Both the position numbers and the translations under genes were made by a program. Under the pieces are notes generated by a model. That model was given only the letters and a program-made list of their open reading frames with translations. It had not been told where the DNA came from and did not search any database. From positions 1 through 64,000 of the forward strand of contig CALAOT010000071.1 in the NCBI GenBank assembly GCA_937889545.1: 64,000 nt of DNA, given 5' to 3'. Of this stretch, positions 1 through 7,831 are shown one piece after another (the first letter of the stretch is position 1; every line of letters begins with the position of its first letter). The DNA is from an uncultured Opitutaceae bacterium (GTDB taxonomy: Bacteria > Verrucomicrobiota > Verrucomicrobiia > Opitutales > Opitutaceae).

Positions 1-51
1 GTTCATGGGCAGCCTCCGCCGCGCGGGCCGCCTCGGAGGCTGCCCATGAAC
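1..51. repeat. Perfect inverted repeat at the left edge
   Basis: Positions 1-18 are the exact reverse complement of positions 34-51, with a 15-base spacer. The repeat lies inside the symporter reading frame, in a stretch that looks like a low-complexity loop. A perfect 18-bp fold-back exactly at the first base is typical of a contig-end assembly or chimera artefact, although a real hairpin cannot be excluded from sequence alone. Confidence 0.85.
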
Positions 52-665
52 GCGGCAACGCGGCCAGGGCCGAGACAAGGGCTGCCCTGGGGGGCGCCGG
101 GCGGCGGGCGACGGCGAACGATTCGGACTATGTCTTCATCACCTTCATCCTGGATTACCTGCCCCACGGGCTGATCGGCCTGCTTGTAACGGCCTTTTTC
201 GCCGCCGCGCTGTCCTCCAAGTCGGGCGAGCTAAACGCCCTCGGCTCCACGACGACCGTCGACATCTACCGCCACATCATCAGGCGCGAGGCGACCGACG
301 CGCACTATGTGGCCGCCTCGAAGTGGTTCACGGCCCTCTGGGGCCTGGTTGCGATCGGCTTTGCGCTGTTCGCCAACCTGGCCGAGAACCTCATCCAGGC
401 CGTGAACATACTAGGCTCCATCTTCTACGGCGTCGTCCTGGGGCTTTTCCTCGTGGCCTTCTTCCTCAGGAGGGTCGGCGGCACGGCGGTCTTCTGGGCC
501 GCCCTGGCCGCCCAGGGGCTGGTGTTCGCTCTCTATGCCGAGCTCAGCATATCCTACCTCTGGTACAACCTGATCGGATGCGCGGCCTGCGTGGCGTTCA
601 GCCTCGCTCTCCAGGCCGCGATCGGGGTCTCCGGCAGGGCCGGCGCGGCCCCCGCGAAGCCATGA
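3..665 (+). CDS. Sodium:solute symporter (SSS family), C-terminal part
   Basis: The frame is open from base 3 and lacks its start, so only about the last 220 codons are present. After an Ala/Arg-rich loop it reads NDSDYVFITFILDYLP, then a hydrophobic segment with AAALSSKSGELNAL and STTTVDIYRHI. This is the conserved SSS-family stretch in which transmembrane segments flank a small-residue SS.xGELNA motif. Further hydrophobic helices follow to the C-terminus. Members import sugars, acids or other solutes with sodium through the inner membrane; the substrate here cannot be read. The stop overlaps the next start (ATGA at 662-665), so it is probably co-transcribed with the bacillithiol genes. The first 50 bases may be artefactual. 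Confidence 0.85.
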   Translation, partial: SWAASAARAASEAAHERGNAARAETRAALGGAGRRATANDSDYVFITFILDYLPHGLIGLLVTAFFAAALSSKSGELNALGSTTTVDIYRHIIRREATDAHYVAASKWFTALWGLVAIGFALFANLAENLIQAVNILGSIFYGVVLGLFLVAFFLRRVGGTAVFWAALAAQGLVFALYAELSISYLWYNLIGCAACVAFSLALQAAIGVSGRAGAAPAKP

Positions 666-1438
666 CGCAGCCGCCCGTCATCTGCTTCGGCCAGCAGCCT
701 TGCGGTTTCTTCCCGCGGCGCTTCCTGGCCGCGAAGATCGTCACGGCCAGGCGCCTCCAGGCCGAGCTCGGCGGCGAGATCGTCTTCTTCTACCACGACA
801 GCGACCACGACCCGCGCGAGACCCAGACCACGTTCCGTGACCGCAAGACCGGCAAGCCGCACACGCTGAACTTCGCATTCGAGAACAGGCTCCAGCGCAA
901 GTTCTCCCCGCTCTACGCGAAGCGGATTCCCGCCGGCTGGCGCGAGAAGACGGCCCGCCAGCTTCCCGCCTACGTCGATTTGCGCTGGGTCGAGGAGTTC
1001 AAGCAGGTGGCGGCGGCAAACGCGGCCGACTTCTGCCTGGAGATGTACCGCCGGATGGGGCTCCTCGGTGGGATTCGCGTCGCGCGCTCCGGCGACGCCG
1101 CGCTGCGGCGCCTGGCATGCGACGTCCCCGAGTTCTTCGTGGATGTGCAGCATGAGGGCGAGGCGGTGCGGGCAAGATTCGTCGATGGCGCGTTGCAACT
1201 GCACGAGGGTGGGGCTTCATTCGTCACCCTGCCCCCCGTGCCCTTCGACAAGTCCCAGATCAGCCCCGCCCGCGACTCGCGCCTCCGCTGGATGCAATCG
1301 GTCGTGCACTGCACGCACTATGTCGTCGGCGCAGGCGAGAAGGTTTACCTGCGCCGCGAGGACGCGAGCGATGTCAGCTTTGTCGACCGCGACCCCATCG
1401 ACCGCTCGGATGAAGCCTACTGCGAAATCCCCGTTTGA
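662..1438 (+). CDS. Compact BshC-like protein, putative bacillithiol cysteine-adding enzyme
   Basis: A 258-residue protein. Its start ATG overlaps the symporter stop by 4 bp. The N-terminus has GQQ (10-12), Lys25 and SDHDPRE (47-53). These match the order and spacing of the GQQ...K...EDHD..E motifs near the front of BshC, the enzyme thought to attach cysteine to glucosaminyl-malate. Near the C-terminus, YVVGAGEKVY (220-229) resembles the BshC signature YVGGPxExxY, preceded by an SPxxxxR stretch like that of BshC. BshC is normally about 540 residues, so this would be a half-size version lacking the helical middle and C-terminal regions. It is followed directly by bshB and bshA. The assignment rests on motif order plus context; I see nothing else it resembles. 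Confidence 0.6.
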   Translation: MTQPPVICFGQQPCGFFPRRFLAAKIVTARRLQAELGGEIVFFYHDSDHDPRETQTTFRDRKTGKPHTLNFAFENRLQRKFSPLYAKRIPAGWREKTARQLPAYVDLRWVEEFKQVAAANAADFCLEMYRRMGLLGGIRVARSGDAALRRLACDVPEFFVDVQHEGEAVRARFVDGALQLHEGGASFVTLPPVPFDKSQISPARDSRLRWMQSVVHCTHYVVGAGEKVYLRREDASDVSFVDRDPIDRSDEAYCEIPV

Positions 1439-2147
1439 TTCCGCGCCGCTGCTGGCCTTCGGGGCACATCCCGACGACATCGAATTCGGCTGCGGGGGCG
1501 TGATCGCCCGCGAGACCCTCGCCGGGCGCGCGGCGCACTTCGTCATCTGCTCGCGCGGGGAATCCGGCACCCACGGCACGGCGGCAGAGCGCGCCGCGGA
1601 GGCCAGAAAGGGGGCCGCCCTCCTTGGGGCGGGCGTGGAGTTCGTCCTTCTGGACGGCGACGCACAGCTTGAGGTCAAAGCCGCACACGCGCTCAAACTG
1701 GCGGCTGTCATCAGGCGCGTGCGGCCGGGGGTCGTGCTCGCGCCGAGCCTGGTGGAGAACCAGCATCCCGACCATCCGCGGCTTGGCCAGCTTGTGCGCG
1801 ACGCGGCGCGGCTTGCCCGCTATGGCGGCGTGGCCAAGCTGCGGGCGAAACCGGCGCACGCGATCGGCCCGCTGTTCTTCTACGCGGTGACCCCGGAGGC
1901 GGAGCCGGCCGGGATCCTGCCGGTGCTGATGGACATTTCCGCGCCGAAGGTCGTCGCGGCCTGGACGGCGGCCATGGAGGCGCACGCCTCGCAGATGCGC
2001 ACCAGGAACTACGTCGAGCTGCAGCTCGCCCGAGCGCGGGCCCAGGGCCTGCGGGCCGGCGTCGAGTACGCGCAGCCGCTCTATCCGCACGACCCGCTGG
2101 TCTTCGATTCGCTTGCGCCGCTGACCCGGGCAGCGCGCCGCTTCTGA
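1410..2147 (+). CDS. bshB1: LmbE/PIG-L family deacetylase, BshB type
   Basis: Predicted zinc-dependent N-deacetylase of 245 residues that removes acetyl from N-acetylglucosaminyl-malate, the second step of bacillithiol synthesis. The diagnostic GAHPDDIEFGCGG lies near the N-terminus, where His, Asp and Asp bind and activate the metal. NQHPDHPRLG in the middle supplies another metal ligand and the HPDH signature. A SRGESGTHG segment is also typical of BshB. The chosen ATG lies 29 bp inside the upstream gene and gives a normal N-terminus just ahead of AHPDD. The stop is one base from the start of bshA. The LmbE assignment is firm; BshB rather than another LmbE role is inferred from bshA next door. 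Confidence 0.88.
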   Translation: MKPTAKSPFDSAPLLAFGAHPDDIEFGCGGVIARETLAGRAAHFVICSRGESGTHGTAAERAAEARKGAALLGAGVEFVLLDGDAQLEVKAAHALKLAAVIRRVRPGVVLAPSLVENQHPDHPRLGQLVRDAARLARYGGVAKLRAKPAHAIGPLFFYAVTPEAEPAGILPVLMDISAPKVVAAWTAAMEAHASQMRTRNYVELQLARARAQGLRAGVEYAQPLYPHDPLVFDSLAPLTRAARRF

Positions 2148-2148
2148 C

Positions 2149-3294
2149 ATGGCATCCGAGCGGCCCCTGAGGATCGGCATAACCTGCTACCCGTCGGTCG
2201 GGGGCAGCGGCATCCTCGCCTCCGCCCTCGGTGAGGAGCTTGCCCGCCGCGGGCACGAGGCCCATTTCATCAGCTACGAGCGGCCGTTCCGTCTGCCCGC
2301 GGACGCCCCCCGGCTGTTTTTCCACCCCGTGGTGATCAACAGCTACGAGCTGTTCAAGTATCCCGACTACACGCTTCCGCTCTCGGTCAAGATGGCGGAG
2401 GTGAGCCGCGACCATGGCCTCGACGTCCTCCATGTCCACTATGCGGTCCCGCACGCCACGGCCGCGATTCTCGGGCAGTCGATGCTCCCGCCCGGCCAGA
2501 GGCCCCGCGTGGTGACGACCCTCCACGGCACGGATACCACGCTTCTCGGGCGCGATGCGGGCTACGGCCCGGCGATAACGTATGCCTTAGACCGCTCGGA
2601 TGCCGTGACGACCGTGTCCGCCTACCTGGAGCAGGAGACGCGGCAGCTGCTGTCGGTGAGGCGGCCGATAGACGTGATCCACAATTTCTTCGAACCCCAT
2701 AAGCCGCGGCGCTCGCGCGAGGAGGTGCGCCGAGAGCTGGGAGTCGGCAGGGAGGCCCTGTTGCTGCACTCGTCGAACCTTCGGGCCGTCAAGCGGATCG
2801 ACCTCCTGCTCGAGTGCTGCGCCCGCATCCGGCCGCGGGAGTCCTTCAAGCTCCTTGTCCTCGCGGGGGCCAGCTTTGCGCCGTTCATGGGCGACGTCCG
2901 CCGCCTTGGCCTCGAGGACCGCGTGATCGTGCGCGAGAACGTGACCGAGATTGAGGATTATCTGCAGGCGGCCGACATAGGGCTTTTCACCTCGGACATG
3001 GAAAGCTTCTGCCTGAGCATCCTCGAGGCGATGTGCTTCTCCTGCCCGAGCGTCGCGGCGGCGGTGGGCGGGATCCCCGAGGTGGTGGTGTCGGGCAGCT
3101 CGGGCCTGCTGGTCGCCCCGGGCGACGCGGACGCCTTCACGCGCGCCGTCGAATCATTGATCTGCGATCCCGCACGCCGGGCCGAGCTGGGCACGTCGGC
3201 CAGGCAACGAGCCCGCGAGCTGTTTTCGGCCGATGTGATCGTGACTCGGTATGAGGGCCTTTATCGCCGGGTCTGCGCCTTGGGCCGGGGCTAG
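2149..3294 (+). CDS. bshA: N-acetyl-alpha-D-glucosaminyl L-malate synthase BshA
   Basis: GT4-family retaining glycosyltransferase of 381 residues that joins GlcNAc from UDP-GlcNAc to L-malate, the first step of bacillithiol biosynthesis in the cytosol. The N-terminal Rossmann domain has ITCYPSVGGSG, the BshA form of the GG(S/T)G loop. HVHYAVPHA and TTLHGTDTTLLG are typical of BshA (HGTDIT-type motif). The C-terminal nucleotide-binding half has ESFCLSILEAMCFSCP, the E-x7-E motif of GT4 enzymes, followed by GGIPEVV. Length is as expected for the family (about 375-385). It starts one base after bshB ends. Confidence 0.92.
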   Translation: MASERPLRIGITCYPSVGGSGILASALGEELARRGHEAHFISYERPFRLPADAPRLFFHPVVINSYELFKYPDYTLPLSVKMAEVSRDHGLDVLHVHYAVPHATAAILGQSMLPPGQRPRVVTTLHGTDTTLLGRDAGYGPAITYALDRSDAVTTVSAYLEQETRQLLSVRRPIDVIHNFFEPHKPRRSREEVRRELGVGREALLLHSSNLRAVKRIDLLLECCARIRPRESFKLLVLAGASFAPFMGDVRRLGLEDRVIVRENVTEIEDYLQAADIGLFTSDMESFCLSILEAMCFSCPSVAAAVGGIPEVVVSGSSGLLVAPGDADAFTRAVESLICDPARRAELGTSARQRARELFSADVIVTRYEGLYRRVCALGRG

Positions 3295-3379
3295 GGCATT
3301 TTCGATTCAGAAAGGCCCGTTGGACCTGAAGGGAGCAGGAGCCATCGACCCCAAGGCCGGCAATTCCTGAAGGCGAAAG

Positions 3380-3916
3380 TTACGGCTTGGCGGCCTGGGT
3401 CGTCGGGGCTGCCACTGCGCCCTGCGCCTCAACCCGGGCGGCTTCGGCGATCTTCTGGATCTTCGGCATCAGGTCTCTTTGCATGCTCGTAACATACGGC
3501 ATGATCTTCTGCATGATCTGGGGCTGCTTCTCGACCATCGACACTCCCTCGGGCGATTCATAGAAGGCCTTCATCGCCCTGAGCTCGGCCGGCGAGTAGA
3601 CCTCGGCGTAGATCACGTCCATCTTGTCCACGAGGCCCTTGGCCGCCTCAATCGAGAGCGCCATGACTTGGCTTGAGACCTTCGCCGCGGCCGCCTTCTG
3701 CTCGGGCGTCAAGTTCGCCGTGTTGAGACTCAATGACTGGGCGGCAATCTTCTGCATCTGGACGGACATCTGGTCGAACGCCCGGTCCGCATGCATGGAT
3801 TTGATGACCTGGTGGGCCAGCTCGATCTGGGCGGCGTCCGGCGCCGGGGCGGGCTCCGCCGCCCTTAGGAATGGGATCAGGGCGAGGCAGAGGACGAGGG
3901 GGGGGATTCTCTTCAT
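3380..3916 (-). CDS. DUF2059 secreted protein
   Basis: A 178-residue protein with an N-terminal signal peptide (MKRIPPLVLCLALIPFLRA, cleavage near residue 20). The body is helical and fits DUF2059: a repeated pattern around VIYAEVYSPAELRAMKAFYESPEGVSMVEKQPQIM, where AEL..M..FY.SP.G is the family signature. DUF2059 proteins are envelope proteins of unknown biochemical function. The gene converges on bshA across an 85-bp gap. The tail is rich in Ala, Pro and Thr. Confidence 0.8.
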   Translation of the reverse strand: MKRIPPLVLCLALIPFLRAAEPAPAPDAAQIELAHQVIKSMHADRAFDQMSVQMQKIAAQSLSLNTANLTPEQKAAAAKVSSQVMALSIEAAKGLVDKMDVIYAEVYSPAELRAMKAFYESPEGVSMVEKQPQIMQKIMPYVTSMQRDLMPKIQKIAEAARVEAQGAVAAPTTQAAKP

Positions 3917-4219
3917 GTTCTTTGTGTTTGGGCGGGTGGGGGTATGGGTGCGAGGGTTACTGGGGACGGCTGAGTCGAAGGGAGCTTGGATGGTTTGACA
4001 TTGGCTGGCGAGCTTTGGCGTTCCACACGGCCAAGGCAGGCTTCCGCCTTCATCGCCGCGTGAAGGCCGGCGGCAAAGGTGGCCGGCCCGCCGATCCCGA
4101 TTCCGGGGCTGCCCCCTCGCTCGAGTGCAATCCCCAGGCCGCGTTCCCCGCGGCTGTGCGCCGACAACCCCCCGGTTGCGCTTTCGGGTGGGAGCTGCTT
4201 ACGTAAATGGAGACCGCCC
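3917..4219. other. Divergent intergenic region
   Basis: This 303-bp gap separates the minus-strand DUF2059 gene from the plus-strand repeat gene, so it should hold promoters for both. A TTGACA hexamer is at 3995-4000 on the plus strand, but I find no convincing -10 element at proper spacing. The stretch is less codon-like than its surroundings, with a G-rich segment at about 3925-3965. A GGAG ribosome-binding site at 4209-4212 precedes the 4220 start. No RNA gene is recognised. Confidence 0.4.
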
Positions 4220-4762
4220 ATGCCCGACGACGAAGATCCGCCCGTTCGACGCTTCGCGCTCAAGCCGAAGGAGATCACGCCCACCGAGACGGCCGCGCGC
4301 CCGGGCGACGGGACGGCGATCAGCGTCGAGCTGATTCACAGGCAGAACGAGATCGCCGCGCGACGACCGTCGCTGCGGAAAGGGGACGACCACCCTCAAT
4401 CCCCGCCCGGCGAGATGGGCGCGCCCGGGGGACGGGCCGGATTCGGGCCCAAGGAAATCACGCCCACCGAGATGGCCGCGCGCCCGGGCGACGGGACGGC
4501 GATCAGCGTCGAGCTGATTCACAGGCAGAACCGGATCGCCGGGGAAAGGCTGGGTCCGGAAATCATCGCGTTGCCGGCCAAGAGGAGGTCCAAGCGCACG
4601 CGCGACTTCATCCTGCTCGTGACCGTGGCGGGCGGCCTGGCGGGCGCCCTTGTGCTGCAGCTCCCGCGGACGCCGGGCACCCTGGTCATGTGGCTCGTCC
4701 TCGTCATCGTTGCCGCGATGCTGCTCGCATGGGTCATGTTTGGGGTGATGGATGACTACTGA
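4220..4762 (+). CDS. Hypothetical repeat protein with C-terminal membrane hairpin
   Basis: A 180-residue protein not assigned to a family. The start at 4220 is chosen because of a GGAG site seven bases upstream; the longer frame upstream has no such signal. The soluble part contains two almost identical 30-residue units (KEITPTE.AARPGDGTAISV then ELIHRQN.IA), 61 residues apart. After a basic stretch (KRRSKRTRD) come two hydrophobic helices near residues 130-175. The layout suggests a cytoplasmic tail anchored by a helical hairpin. It overlaps the methyltransferase start by 11 bp. The function is unknown. Confidence 0.7.
   Translation: MPDDEDPPVRRFALKPKEITPTETAARPGDGTAISVELIHRQNEIAARRPSLRKGDDHPQSPPGEMGAPGGRAGFGPKEITPTEMAARPGDGTAISVELIHRQNRIAGERLGPEIIALPAKRRSKRTRDFILLVTVAGGLAGALVLQLPRTPGTLVMWLVLVIVAAMLLAWVMFGVMDDY
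4268..4358 (+). repeat. Intragenic direct repeat, copy 1
   Basis: This 91-bp unit recurs at 4451-4541 with only about four mismatches. The 183-bp period is a multiple of three, so the protein frame is kept. Near identity at the DNA level, including third codon positions, implies a recent duplication or ongoing conversion. Confidence 0.9.
4451..4541 (+). repeat. Intragenic direct repeat, copy 2
   Basis: Second copy of the 91-bp unit at 4268-4358. It is in the same frame and encodes the same KEITPTE...ELIHRQN segment with Thr to Met and Glu to Arg changes. Confidence 0.9.
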
Positions 4763-5693
4763 GCCTGCCGGCCCTGGTGGCGCCTCGGTTGCATGCCGCT
4801 GCTGCGGCTCGGCGCGCGTGACGCTCAGGGGAACGAGGCACAGCCAGTTCCTCGCGCGGGATTTTGACTTCTGGCACTGCGCGGCCTGCGATTTCATGTT
4901 CGTGGAGCCGTTTTCGGGATACGCCATCTACAACGAGGCCTACTACAGGGGCCGTGGGCCCGATCCCTTTGTCGACTACGAGTCCGAGTACCGGGATTAC
5001 CGCGCGACGGACCGGATGCTCGAGTTTGACGACCTTTGGCGCGTGGCGACGGGATTCATCGCGGACAACACGCCCGAGGGCCCGGTCGAGTGGCTCGACT
5101 TCGGATGCGGGGCCGGGGGACTGCTGAAGTACCTCGCCGACAGGAGGGAATTCCGCTCTGGGGGGAATGCGCGGCCCCTGCGCCTCACCGGGCACGATGT
5201 CGGGACATATGCGGACCGGCTGAGAAGGGACGATGGCTTCAGGATCCTGGGCCCCGACGAGCTGGCATCCGAGCCGGGCGGGAGCTACGACGTCATCAGC
5301 CTCGTCGAGGTCGTCGAGCACCTTGAGTTCCCGGATCCGGTCTTCTCCCTCGCCGCAAGGCTGCTCAAGCCGGGCGGGCTGCTCCTGGTGACGACGGGCA
5401 ACGTCGCAAGCCTGGTCCCGAGGCTGAAGGGCCTCGATTACGGCTACATCATGCCGGAGGTCCACGTCGGCTATTTCACGCCGCGCGCCTTGAGGATCAT
5501 CTATGCCCGGCACGGCCTGCGGCCCGTCCGCTTCCGCTACGACGGGGCGGTGCGCTTCAAGGTGGTGAAGACGCTGAGGACCGCCGGCCGGCAGCGGCTC
5601 GCGCGGCTGGCCATGAGGCTTCCGTTCGTCGTGCGCGCGATCGACGGGCTCTTCGGAACCTCACGGATGCCCTGCGCGACGAAGCCGAGGTAG
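4752..5693 (+). CDS. Class I SAM-dependent methyltransferase with N-terminal zinc ribbon
   Basis: A 313-residue protein. The front has two Cys pairs (CRCCGS and CAACDF, about residues 16-42), consistent with a zinc-ribbon of the kind found on sugar or lipid methyltransferases. The SAM-binding motif I is [15 protein letters not shown]. Motif II/III follow at [13 protein letters not shown] and [14 protein letters not shown], as in the Methyltransf_23 group. The C-terminal part (about residues 230-313) has no clear domain. The substrate is unknown; zinc-ribbon methyltransferases of this shape often act on nucleotide-sugar or surface-glycan intermediates, which is only a family-level hint. Confidence 0.82.
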   Translation: MTTEPAGPGGASVACRCCGSARVTLRGTRHSQFLARDFDFWHCAACDFMFVEPFSGYAIYNEAYYRGRGPDPFVDYESEYRDYRATDRMLEFDDLWRVATGFIADNTPEGPVEWLDFGCGAGGLLKYLADRREFRSGGNARPLRLTGHDVGTYADRLRRDDGFRILGPDELASEPGGSYDVISLVEVVEHLEFPDPVFSLAARLLKPGGLLLVTTGNVASLVPRLKGLDYGYIMPEVHVGYFTPRALRIIYARHGLRPVRFRYDGAVRFKVVKTLRTAGRQRLARLAMRLPFVVRAIDGLFGTSRMPCATKPR

Positions 5694-5736
5694 AACGGGC
5701 CGTCCGGAGAGGGCTCGATTGGGGGCCGGGGGGAGC

Positions 5737-5753
5737 CGATCACGAAGTGATCG
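5737..5753. promoter_or_regulatory. Palindrome upstream of prpB, candidate operator
   Basis: CGATCAC-GAA-GTGATCG is a perfect palindrome with 7-bp arms and a 3-bp centre. It lies about 50 bp ahead of the prpB start, in the only gap before the operon. The size suits a dimeric regulator site. No regulator gene lies nearby, and the role is inferred from position only. Confidence 0.4.
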
Positions 5754-5803
5754 CTGCGGTAGCCCAAACATGCTACGAGCGCGCACTAGATATCCCCATC
5801 CCC

Positions 5804-6709
5804 ATGCCGTCCCAACCCCGCACCCCGGGCGCGCGCCTGCGCTCCGCGCTCAAGGCCGAACGACCCCTTCAGGTCGTCGGAACGATAAACGCATACTGCG
5901 CCCTGCTCGCCCAGCGCGCCGGGTACCGGGCGATCTACCTCTCCGGGGGAGGGGTTGCCAACGCCTCCCACGGGCTGCCCGACCTCGGGATCACAAGCCT
6001 CAACGAGGTGTGCGAGGACATCCGGAGGATCACGCAGGCCACCGACCTTCCCCTACTGGTCGACGCCGACACGGGCTGGGGCGGGGAGTTCATGATCGAG
6101 CGCACGGTGAGGAAGATGACTCTTGCGGGCGCTGCGGGCTGCCACCTCGAGGACCAGGTCCATTCGAAGCGCTGCGGGCACAGGGAAGGAAAGCAGCTCG
6201 TGAGCTCCGCCGAGATGTGCGGCCGCATACAGGCGGCCGTCGGCGCGCGGACCGATCCGCATTTCCTGGTGATGGCCCGGACGGATTCGTATGCCTCCGA
6301 AGGCATCGGCGGGGCGGTTGCGCGGGCGCGGGCCTACGCCAAGGCCGGAGCCGACGCGATCTTCGGCGAGGCGCTGACCTCCCTCGACGAATACCGCGCG
6401 TTCACGAAGGCGCTCGGCAAGGTTCCGGTGCTCGCGAACCTTACGGAATTCGGAAAGACGCCGCTCTTCTCCCTCGAGGGGCTCAGGTCCGCCGGAGTTG
6501 CGATCGCGCTCTATCCCCTGGGAGCGTTCCGGGCGATGAGCCGGGCCGCCGAGAGGGTATACGCGGCGATCCGCAGGGAAGGCACCCAGAAATCCGTCGT
6601 CGGCGAGATGCAGACCCGCGCGGAGCTGTACGACGTCCTGGGCTACGAGGAATACGAGCGCAGGCTGGACCGCATGCTGGCTGCGCAGGAGGGAAGGGAC
6701 GAGAAATGA
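5804..6709 (+). CDS. prpB: Methylisocitrate lyase
   Basis: Cleaves 2-methylisocitrate to pyruvate and succinate, the last step of the methylcitrate cycle for propionate breakdown. The 301-residue length is normal. Seen are [18 protein letters not shown], the Mg-binding region VDADTGWGG, and the catalytic loop [11 protein letters not shown], where Cys is the general acid and KRCGH is the lyase signature. [13 protein letters not shown] follows, also typical. The ATG at 5804 (MPSQPRTPG) was preferred over an earlier in-frame start at 5747 because homologues begin shortly before GARLRSAL. No strong Shine-Dalgarno is visible. Its stop overlaps prpC by 4 bp. Confidence 0.92.
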   Translation: MPSQPRTPGARLRSALKAERPLQVVGTINAYCALLAQRAGYRAIYLSGGGVANASHGLPDLGITSLNEVCEDIRRITQATDLPLLVDADTGWGGEFMIERTVRKMTLAGAAGCHLEDQVHSKRCGHREGKQLVSSAEMCGRIQAAVGARTDPHFLVMARTDSYASEGIGGAVARARAYAKAGADAIFGEALTSLDEYRAFTKALGKVPVLANLTEFGKTPLFSLEGLRSAGVAIALYPLGAFRAMSRAAERVYAAIRREGTQKSVVGEMQTRAELYDVLGYEEYERRLDRMLAAQEGRDEK

Positions 6710-7830
6710 GCAAGAAGTCCGTGGCGCTTTCAGGGGTCATCGCAGGCAACACCGCGATCTGCACGGTCGGACACACGGGCAACGACCTGCACTACCGCGG
6801 CTATGACATCGTGGAACTGGCGGAGAGGGGAAGCTACGAGGAGATCGCGCACCTGCTGATCCACGGAGCGCTTCCGACGCAGCAGGAGCTCGACGCCTAC
6901 CGGGCGCGCCTTGCCGGGTGCCGGCGTCTGCCCGCGGTTGTGCGCTCCGCGCTCGAGCTGATCCCGGCGGCTGCCCATCCGATGGACGTCCTTCGAACGG
7001 GCTGCTCGGCCCTCGGGGCGGCCGACCCGGAGAAGCCCGCGCACGGGGCCGCGGAGGCGCGGGCCATCGCGGACCGCCTGATCGCCTCGTTCGCCTCGAT
7101 GCTCCTTTACTGGCACCATTACGCCAACGGCGGGCGGCGGATCGAGACCGCGACGGACGAGCCCTCGCTCGCCGGCCACTTCCTCAGGCTGCTCCATGGC
7201 AGGCCTGCGTCCGCCGCCCACGTTCGCGCTCTGGACCGCGGGCTCATCCTGTACGCGGAGCACGAATTCAATGCCTCGACCTTCGCGGCCCGCGTGATCG
7301 CGGGGACGGGCTCGGACCTGCATTCGGCGATCTGCGGGGCGATCGGCGCCCTTCGCGGCCCGAGGCATGGCGGCGCCAATGAGGTTGCGATCGAAATCGC
7401 CCTCCGGTACAAGGACGCGGCCGCGGCCGAGTCCGACATCCGCGCCCGGGTGGCCTCCGGCGAAATCATCATCGGCTTCGGCCACCCCGTATACACGATC
7501 GCGGATCCGCGCAGCCCGATCATCAAGGAGATCGCGCGCGGCCTGTGCGCCGACGGTGGGGCGCCCGGCCTGTTCGAGGTCTGCGAGCGCATCGAGAACG
7601 TGATGTGGGGGCTGAAGAGGATGTTTCCAAACCTCGACTGGTACAGCGCGCCCGCTTTCCGGATGCTCGGGATCCCGACGGCGATGTTCACCCCGGTGTT
7701 TGCGATCGCGCGAACCGCGGGCTGGGCCGCGCACGTGATCGAGCAGAGGATCGACGGCAAGATCATCCGGCCGGGCGCAAGCTACACGGGCCCCCCCCCG
7801 ACGCCGTTCGTGCCCATTGCGCAGCGCTGA
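6706..7830 (+). CDS. prpC: 2-methylcitrate synthase
   Basis: Condenses propionyl-CoA with oxaloacetate. The 374-residue protein is a short-type citrate synthase. It starts with the [10 protein letters not shown]...YRGYDI lid region typical of PrpC. The catalytic residues are in HEFNAST (His), GFGHPVYT (His) and FPNLDWYSA (Asp). It overlaps prpB by ATGA and ends one base before prpD, which makes methylcitrate synthase far more likely than TCA citrate synthase. Confidence 0.92.
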   Translation: MSKKSVALSGVIAGNTAICTVGHTGNDLHYRGYDIVELAERGSYEEIAHLLIHGALPTQQELDAYRARLAGCRRLPAVVRSALELIPAAAHPMDVLRTGCSALGAADPEKPAHGAAEARAIADRLIASFASMLLYWHHYANGGRRIETATDEPSLAGHFLRLLHGRPASAAHVRALDRGLILYAEHEFNASTFAARVIAGTGSDLHSAICGAIGALRGPRHGGANEVAIEIALRYKDAAAAESDIRARVASGEIIIGFGHPVYTIADPRSPIIKEIARGLCADGGAPGLFEVCERIENVMWGLKRMFPNLDWYSAPAFRMLGIPTAMFTPVFAIARTAGWAAHVIEQRIDGKIIRPGASYTGPPPTPFVPIAQR

Positions 7831-7831
7831 G

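Noticed and set aside
3995-4020. Sigma-70 promoter starting TTGACA at 3995
   Set aside because: No acceptable -10 element at 16-18 bp was found, so it is not called as a promoter.
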